NCBI GenBank assembly: GCA_002455915.1
Contig: DKLU01000153.1
Location: 1 to 5,924 of the forward strand
From: Chryseobacterium sp. UBA6632
GTDB taxonomy: Bacteria > Bacteroidota > Bacteroidia > Flavobacteriales > Weeksellaceae
Length of the DNA: 5,924 nucleotides
Reading direction: 5' to 3'
The notes under the pieces were generated by a model. The model had not been told where the DNA came from, ran no database searches, and saw nothing but the letters and a program-made list of their open reading frames with translations. The translations under genes and the position numbers were made by a program. Below, one piece after another: positions 1 to 3,862 of this stretch (positions are counted from its first letter, which is position 1; each line of letters opens with the position of its first letter).

Positions 1-16
1 AAACTTAAGGTATTAT

Positions 17-49
17 AAAAAGGATGTCATTTGAGGCATCCTTTTTTTT
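17..49 (+). terminator. Intrinsic terminator of a gene upstream of the window
   Basis: Positions 17-28 pair with 35-46 to form a 12-bp stem (AAAAAGGATGTC with GGCATCCTTTTT, one G-U pair) around a 6-nt loop. The T-run extends to 49, with more T after a single A. This is a classic rho-independent terminator. No gene is visible before it in the window, so it most likely ends transcription of a + strand gene lying to the left. Its A-rich left flank means it could also work weakly in the other direction. Confidence 0.85.
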
Positions 50-57
50 ATTTTTTA

Positions 58-65
58 TAATTTTG
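58..65 (+). promoter_or_regulatory. Bacteroidota -7 promoter box (TAATTTTG)
   Basis: TAATTTTG matches the Bacteroidota sigma-A -7 consensus TAnnTTTG exactly and lies just after the terminator T-run. A TTTG at 30-33 could act as the -33 element, but its 24-nt spacing is longer than usual and it falls in the terminator loop. Transcription would start near 69-72, only a few bases before the TTG start codon at 74. The resulting mRNA would be almost leaderless. Confidence 0.5.
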
Positions 66-73
66 ATTGTATT

Positions 74-718
74 TTGAAAACCTATTTTCTTTTCATCGAT
101 ACCGAAACTACAGGAATCCCGAAACGATGGAGCCTGCCTTATTCTGAGAAAGATAACTGGCCTTCCGCAGTTCAGGTGGCCTGGGTTATTTATGACGAAA
201 ATGCCCAGGAAGTTAAACGTGAAAATTTTTATATTTTTAATGAGGATTTGAAAATCAGTTCGAAGTCATTGAAAATTCACGGTATTACAAAAGAATTTTT
301 AGTTGAAAACGGACAGGAAAGAACTTTGGTTTTAGAAAAACTTTCAACGGATATAAAAGAATTTCAACCCTTGGTTACGGGACATTTTACAGAGTTTGAT
401 ATTCACACACTGAGCGCCGATTTTTACAGGGCAAACTTGGAAAATCCTTTTCTGCAGAGTCATTTCTACTGCACAATGCTTAAAAGTAAAGAGTATGTCG
501 TTAATCCTGAAGCCGATTATTTTAAGCTGCCTCAGCTTTACGAGTTTCTTTTTAATGAAAAAATGGAACATCTCCACAATGCGATGATCGATGCAGAAAT
601 AACTGCAAAATGTTTTTTTGAAATCCGGAAACGCGGAGAGATTTCAGAAACCGACTTTCAGAACATTCATCAGAAAATCAAATCCGATTTAAAGTTTTTA
701 ACCCATAAAATGAAATAA
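74..718 (+). CDS. DnaQ-like DEDDh 3'-5' exonuclease
   Basis: A 214-residue cytoplasmic exonuclease of the DnaQ/RNase T superfamily, expected to remove nucleotides from 3' ends using two metal ions. All the motifs are visible: Exo I with D9 and E11 (FIDTETTG, residues 7-14), the family-typical HGIT at 69-72, Exo II with D109 (TEFD), and Exo III with H168 and D173 in the pattern HNAMIDAEIT. The single domain fills almost the whole protein, and there is no polymerase-binding or helicase extension. It is therefore more likely a stand-alone repair or RNA-processing nuclease than the replicative epsilon subunit. The start is TTG: an in-frame stop lies at 32-34, no ATG falls between it and Exo I, and the next in-frame ATG is far inside the domain (M135). 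It forms an operon with the DUF294 gene that begins 2 bp after its stop. The substrate (DNA or RNA) cannot be told from sequence. Confidence 0.9.
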   Translation: MKTYFLFIDTETTGIPKRWSLPYSEKDNWPSAVQVAWVIYDENAQEVKRENFYIFNEDLKISSKSLKIHGITKEFLVENGQERTLVLEKLSTDIKEFQPLVTGHFTEFDIHTLSADFYRANLENPFLQSHFYCTMLKSKEYVVNPEADYFKLPQLYEFLFNEKMEHLHNAMIDAEITAKCFFEIRKRGEISETDFQNIHQKIKSDLKFLTHKMK

Positions 719-720
719 CT

Positions 721-2631
721 ATGATGCAGGAAAAAATTATTTCACTTTTAAAAATAACAGAACCCTTTCATCTTTTACCCGAAACCGTTCTTGCAGAAAT
801 CTCAGAAACGTTCACAAAAACGGAATTTTCCAAAGATACCTTGGTCTATCGCCAGGAAGTGACGGAAATGAGAGGGGTAGACATTATTGAATCCGGAGAA
901 TACGAAACATTTTTTTTCGATGCAGCGGAAAACAAAAGATGTATTTCGATACACCATTCGCCTTATTGTTTTGGGGGAATATCTGTGGTTCTGAACAGAG
1001 TACGTGCATTGAAATCGGCGATTGCCAAAAAGGGAACTGTTGTTTATACATTACCGAAAAAGGAATTCTACGAGCTATGTAACGCCTACGAAGACTTTTT
1101 CCATTATTTTACATCAGATTTCGGCAAAAAAATGCTGGATGAGGAATTTTCTCATTTTGTGAAAACGCCTGCAACGTTTGAAGAAAGTTATTTTGCAGCC
1201 GACCAGCTTTATTCGAGAAAAATAAAAGGAATTACCTATAAAAGTATCGTTTCCTGCGAAGAAAATACTCCTGTTTTTGAGGCGGCTCAAATGATGGCCA
1301 CTCATAAAGTAAGCTGCATCTTTGTGAAAAAATCAGCAAGTGAGGAAATTATCGGCTATGCGACAGATATTACCTTGCGAGATAATGTTATCGCCCGCTG
1401 TCTGGATTCCAGAATTGCAATTTCTGAGGTGATGGATAATCCCATTGTAAGTATTTCCAGCGACGCCTATCTTTATGAAGCGGTTCTGATGATGTTTAAA
1501 ACCAAATCAAGATATCTTCTCGTAAAAGATAATGGCGAGTATGTAGGCTTTCTGAGCAGAAACCGCCTGTTGAGCGAGCAGGGACAGAGTCCGCTTGTTT
1601 TTATACAATCGGTAAAACAGGCTGAAAGTGTAGAAGAACTTAAGAAAAAATGGAAGCAGGTTCCGGATATTATTACTCAATTGTTGGGAAGGGGAGTGCA
1701 CGGGGAGATTGCCAGTCAGGTCATCACAACAATTGCCGATACAATAACAGGAAAAGTAATAGAAAAAGTTATCAGGCAGATAGGAAAACCTCCTGCAAAA
1801 TTTGCGTTTATCGTGACCGGGAGCGAAGGCCGGAAAGAACAGACTCTAAGCACAGACCAGGACAACGGAATTATTTACGAGGATAAAGCCAATGAACACC
1901 GCGAAATGGTAAGGGAATATTTTCTGGATTTTGCCAAAAAAGTTTCGGATGATCTCAATACCATTGGATTTGAATACTGCAAAGGAAATTTTATGGCAAG
2001 CAATCCCAAATGGACCCATTCTCTTTCTCACTGGAAAAGAAATTATAACCAATGGATTGAAGAATCGGTGCCGGAAACCGCAATGAAGCTTTCCACTTTT
2101 TTCGATTTCCGTTTTATTTATGGTGAAGAAAGTATTGTGAAAGATCTGAAGAACTATATCAAGGAAAAATTAGCTTCACCCAATCAGCTGTTTTTTGCTC
2201 ATATTGCCAAAAATGCTTTACAGTACGAACCACCTTTGACTTTTCTGAAAAGAATTAAAACCCAGACCATTGGAAAATCAGAAGTTTTTGATATTAAGAC
2301 TGCGATGTCACCAATTGTAGATTTGCTCCGTGTGTATGCGTTGAAAAACCAGTTGGAAATAGAGAATACCGGCGAACGAATGAAAAAACTGACGGAAATA
2401 GGAGTTTTCACACAGCAGCAATACAATGAAATGCATCAGTCTTACTATTATCTGATGGCACTTCGGCTAAAAAATCAGGCGAACCAGATTAATATTGATA
2501 AAAAGCATCCTGATAATTATATTGAAATCAGTAAACTTACCAAAATAGAGCGTGTCACTTTAATCGAAATCTTCAAAACCATTGCTAATTTCCAGCTGGG
2601 AATCAAGGTGAAATTTACAGGAAGTTTTTAA
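721..2631 (+). CDS. DUF294 nucleotidyltransferase with cNMP-binding-like and CBS domains
   Basis: A 636-residue cytoplasmic multidomain protein. In order it has a cyclic-nucleotide-binding-like beta-roll (about 12-130), a CBS pair (about 172-225 and 233-286), a GlnD-type nucleotidyltransferase domain (DUF294, about 295-425), and the DUF294 C-terminal substrate-binding-like domain (about 455-620). The transferase signature is intact: G367-S368, R371, E373, then D379 and D381 in GSEGRKEQTLSTDQD, where the two aspartates would bind metal. The family is predicted to transfer a nucleotide to an unknown acceptor under control of ligands bound to the CBS and cNMP domains; neither ligand nor target is known here. 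In the cNMP domain the expected FGE(L/I)A of the phosphate-binding cassette reads FGGIS (84-88), so the key glutamate is missing, although R96-A97 are retained. The start is the first of two tandem ATGs, 2 bp after the exonuclease stop, which suggests translational coupling. DUF294 genes next to DnaQ-like exonucleases, often near acetate or sodium symporters, are recalled from other bacteria. Function is inferred from domains only. Confidence 0.9.
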   Translation: MMQEKIISLLKITEPFHLLPETVLAEISETFTKTEFSKDTLVYRQEVTEMRGVDIIESGEYETFFFDAAENKRCISIHHSPYCFGGISVVLNRVRALKSAIAKKGTVVYTLPKKEFYELCNAYEDFFHYFTSDFGKKMLDEEFSHFVKTPATFEESYFAADQLYSRKIKGITYKSIVSCEENTPVFEAAQMMATHKVSCIFVKKSASEEIIGYATDITLRDNVIARCLDSRIAISEVMDNPIVSISSDAYLYEAVLMMFKTKSRYLLVKDNGEYVGFLSRNRLLSEQGQSPLVFIQSVKQAESVEELKKKWKQVPDIITQLLGRGVHGEIASQVITTIADTITGKVIEKVIRQIGKPPAKFAFIVTGSEGRKEQTLSTDQDNGIIYEDKANEHREMVREYFLDFAKKVSDDLNTIGFEYCKGNFMASNPKWTHSLSHWKRNYNQWIEESVPETAMKLSTFFDFRFIYGEESIVKDLKNYIKEKLASPNQLFFAHIAKNALQYEPPLTFLKRIKTQTIGKSEVFDIKTAMSPIVDLLRVYALKNQLEIENTGERMKKLTEIGVFTQQQYNEMHQSYYYLMALRLKNQANQINIDKKHPDNYIEISKLTKIERVTLIEIFKTIANFQLGIKVKFTGSF

Positions 2632-2645
2632 GTTTAAATCTTAAA
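2627..2645. terminator. Weak AT-rich hairpin shared by two convergent genes
   Basis: TTTAAG (2627-2632) and CTTAAA (2640-2645) form a 6-bp inverted repeat with a 7-nt loop, spanning the stop codons of the DUF294 gene (2629-2631) and the convergent Nudix regulator gene (2634-2636). Ts at 2625-2626 are beside the stem, but there is no clean T-tract after it on either strand. It might be a minimal bidirectional terminator, but its low GC content makes this doubtful. Confidence 0.25.
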
Positions 2646-3320
2646 CATAAATCCTTCCGCAATTTTCCTATTGTATTTTTCTTCGTCAAAAGTGTAAAGA
2701 AAGGACCCTTTTTTGGACGAACTCATATCTTTTCCTTCCGTTTTCACAAGAATATCCAGCGCATTGATTTTGCTGATGAAATTCCGCTTGTCATAGTGTT
2801 CGTTGAAGATGGCTTCGTATAAAGTCTGCAAATCCTTCATCGTGAATTTTTCCGGCAGAAGCTCAAAACCGATAGGTCGTGTGGAAGCCCTTCTTCTCAG
2901 TCTCAGAACCGCATCTTTCACCATTTCATTATGGTCAAAAATCAGGCTCGGAAAATCCTGCAGATCAAACCATTTTGCGCTATATTTTTCATTGATCTGA
3001 ATATTTTTTTCAATATTGATCAGTGCATAATACGAAATCGACATAATTCTCGCCGTCGGTTCGCGGTCGATTTGAGTATAGGAATTGAGCTGTTCGAGAT
3101 AAATATTTTCCAGCCCGGTAAGTGTGTTCAGGACACGCTGTGCCGCTTCATCAGAGGTTTCTTCGTCCCCGATAAAACCGCCCATTAATGACCATTCTCC
3201 CATTTTCGGTTCAAAATTCCTTTGTACCAGAAGGATCTTGAGATTTTCGCCATCGAACCCGAAAATAATGCAGTCAACAGCTACCAGATGTCGTGGAAAA
3301 TGAGAATAGTCTTGTGTCAT
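2634..3320 (-). CDS. NrtR/AraR-type Nudix-fold transcriptional regulator, probably catalytically inactive
   Basis: A 228-residue protein with an N-terminal Nudix fold (about 10-145) and a C-terminal winged-helix domain (about 153-228). The second carries the NrtR-like pattern LPEKFTMKDLQTLYEAIF (155-172) followed by DKRNFISKI (177-185). A true Nudix box is G-x5-E-x7-R-E-U-x-E-E-x-G-U. Here G48, E54, R62, G69 and L70 fit, but the three glutamates after the arginine are V63, T66 and L67. Metal-dependent hydrolysis is therefore unlikely, and the fold probably senses a small molecule. Such regulators include NrtR (ADP-ribose, NAD metabolism) and Bacteroides AraR (L-arabinose). The divergent GH127-type arabinofuranosidase gene favours an AraR-like role in sugar use. 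The ATG at 3318-3320 is preceded on this strand by a perfect -7 box about 18 nt away, which supports this start. Its stop lies 2 bp from the convergent DUF294 stop. The family is quite sure; the ligand is inferred from context. Confidence 0.88.
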   Translation of the reverse strand: MTQDYSHFPRHLVAVDCIIFGFDGENLKILLVQRNFEPKMGEWSLMGGFIGDEETSDEAAQRVLNTLTGLENIYLEQLNSYTQIDREPTARIMSISYYALINIEKNIQINEKYSAKWFDLQDFPSLIFDHNEMVKDAVLRLRRRASTRPIGFELLPEKFTMKDLQTLYEAIFNEHYDKRNFISKINALDILVKTEGKDMSSSKKGSFLYTFDEEKYNRKIAEGFMFKI

Positions 3321-3337
3321 CGATTATAATTTTTATG

Positions 3338-3345
3338 CAAAGTTA
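3338..3345 (-). promoter_or_regulatory. -7 promoter box of the Nudix regulator (TAACTTTG)
   Basis: Read on the minus strand, this is TAACTTTG, a perfect match to the Bacteroidota TAnnTTTG box and the only perfect match on either strand of the intergenic region. It would start transcription near 3331-3335, leaving a leader of about 12-15 nt before the regulator's ATG. No clear TTG/TTTG -33 element is visible at the usual spacing, so the promoter may be weak or need an activator. Confidence 0.55.
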
Positions 3346-3385
3346 ATGCTTTTAGGCTTTGATTTTACAGTTGAAACCATATAAA

Positions 3386-3398
3386 TGTATTTTATACA
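3386..3398. promoter_or_regulatory. Inverted repeat TGTAT-TTT-ATACA, candidate operator
   Basis: TGTAT (3386-3390) and ATACA (3394-3398) are exact inverted repeats with a 3-bp centre. Outer pairs at 3383-3384 and 3400-3401 also match after one mismatch. The site lies about 40 bp upstream of the regulator's -7 box, where an activator or autoregulator could bind. Binding by the neighbouring Nudix regulator is inferred from position only; the true motif of that protein is not known from this sequence. Confidence 0.35.
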
Positions 3399-3467
3399 CT
3401 TTATTTTGCTTTTTATTTTTAAAAAATCCAAATTTCATCATTTACCTTAATATTTTGGGAGCAATTA

Positions 3468-3563
3468 ATGGCTCTGAAGCTTACATTTTATTCATTAAAA
3501 ACATTAAAAACAGATGAACTCAACGTTAAAAATATGTTAAAATTAAATTTCCTTTCATTTTAA
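3468..3563 (+). other. Possible 31-codon small ORF with Shine-Dalgarno-like site
   Basis: An ATG at 3468 opens a 31-residue frame ending in TAA at 3561-3563. The peptide begins MALKLTFYSLKT and ends LKLNFLSF. GGGAG at 3457-3461 sits 6 nt before the ATG and is the most Shine-Dalgarno-like sequence noticed before any start in the window. The peptide is basic, with scattered hydrophobic residues, no clear signal peptide and no family I recognise. In AT-rich DNA a frame this short arises easily by chance, and no exact promoter box precedes it. It could be a leader peptide or simply noise. Confidence 0.15.
3497..3542. other. Phased A-tracts, possible intrinsically curved DNA
   Basis: Runs of four or five A occur at 3497-3501, 3506-3510, 3528-3532 and 3539-3542. 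Their centres are spaced about 9, 22 and 10.5 bp apart, close to whole turns of the helix. Such phasing is known to bend DNA. The tracts lie between the two palindromes and could bring them closer together. Low-complexity AT-rich DNA can give this pattern by chance. Confidence 0.3.
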
Positions 3564-3610
3564 ATTTACCCAAAAACTATAGTTGAGGCTTAGTCTTAAA
3601 AATACGATAA

Positions 3611-3628
3611 GTTATTTATATAAATTAC
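3611..3628. promoter_or_regulatory. 18-bp near-perfect palindrome, candidate operator
   Basis: GTTATTTATATAAATTAC reads the same on both strands except for one mismatched pair (3613 with 3626). Its 12-bp core, ATTTATATAAAT (3614-3625), is perfect. This is the size and symmetry expected for a site bound by a dimeric winged-helix regulator such as the adjacent Nudix protein. It lies about 235 bp before the glycosidase start and 290 bp before the regulator start. AT-rich cores are partly favoured by base composition, so the role is inferred. Confidence 0.4.
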
Positions 3629-3653
3629 GGACGCCTTCACTCGGTATTCCGTA
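3626..3653 (+). other. GC-richer hairpin in the glycosidase upstream region
   Basis: TACGGA (3626-3631) pairs with TCCGTA (3648-3653). Inside, CC (3634-3635) can pair with GG (3643-3644) across a 2/3-nt internal loop, leaving a 7-nt loop. It overlaps the end of the 18-bp palindrome and is the most GC-rich patch of the intergenic region. It is followed by a moderately T-rich stretch (3654-3663) interrupted by C and A, so it is not a clean terminator. It could be a leader RNA structure or a DNA site. Confidence 0.3.
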
Positions 3654-3734
3654 TTCATTTTTATACAAGCGATTTAGCCGTATGGTTCTGATTATCGTGA
3701 TTTTTAATAATCTTAATTTTTATGATAAGTCCTT

Positions 3735-3754
3735 GCTGTTTTCAGCTTTTTTTT
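3735..3754 (+). terminator. Short hairpin with T8 tail, candidate attenuator or terminator
   Basis: GCTG (3735-3738) and CAGC (3743-3746) form a 4-bp stem with a TTTT loop, followed at once by eight Ts (3747-3754). The layout is that of a minimal intrinsic terminator on the + strand, about 110 nt before the glycosidase start. If transcription toward the glycosidase begins upstream of it, this would act as a leader attenuator; otherwise it would end a short upstream transcript. The 4-bp stem is short, so efficiency is uncertain. Confidence 0.35.
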
Positions 3755-3862
3755 AAGACTTTAAAATATAATTTTTTTTGATTCCATCGGCTTATTCTGC
3801 AAAATTCTTTGTCATATTGATTCTTTCTTTTATTTTTAGAAATGTTGAATAGACATTTATTA

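Larger units (their letters stand above)
3321..3862. other. 542-bp divergent intergenic region with regulatory features
   Basis: This AT-rich stretch separates the divergent regulator and glycosidase genes and holds no convincing protein gene. It is long for a flavobacterial intergenic space. From left to right it contains the regulator's promoter (3338-3345), an inverted repeat (3386-3398), a small ORF with GGGAG before its ATG (3457-3563), phased A-tracts (3497-3542), a 10-bp palindrome AACTATAGTT (3575-3584), a near-perfect 18-bp palindrome (3611-3628), a GC-richer hairpin (3626-3653) and a short hairpin with T8 (3735-3754). No exact + strand -7 box was found for the glycosidase gene. The best late candidate is ATTCTTTG (3804-3811), which has a TTTG 23 nt before it but lacks the TA. 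The glycosidase promoter therefore remains unplaced. Confidence 0.7.

Noticed and set aside
1650..1886. 78-codon + strand frame inside the DUF294 gene
   Set aside because: It is an out-of-frame reading of the nucleotidyltransferase domain, rich in R, S and G with no recognisable motif.
2803..3188. Two overlapping + strand frames opposite the Nudix regulator
   Set aside because: They are antisense to conserved Nudix and winged-helix sequence and have no family match or start signal.
3660..3700. tRNA-like pattern around GGTTCTGATT
   Set aside because: No GTTCRA-type T-loop with a matching acceptor stem or anticodon arm could be built.
3606..3730. Direct repeat GATAAGT (3606-3612 and 3724-3730), and tandem GTATTC at 3644-3656
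   Set aside because: Only two copies of six or seven bases each in AT-rich DNA with no regular array; chance is the simpler explanation, and nothing suggests CRISPR.
3842..3862. Earlier ATG for the glycosidase
   Set aside because: It is in frame and cannot be excluded, but it adds MLNRHLL before an already typical signal peptide; the 3863 start was preferred.
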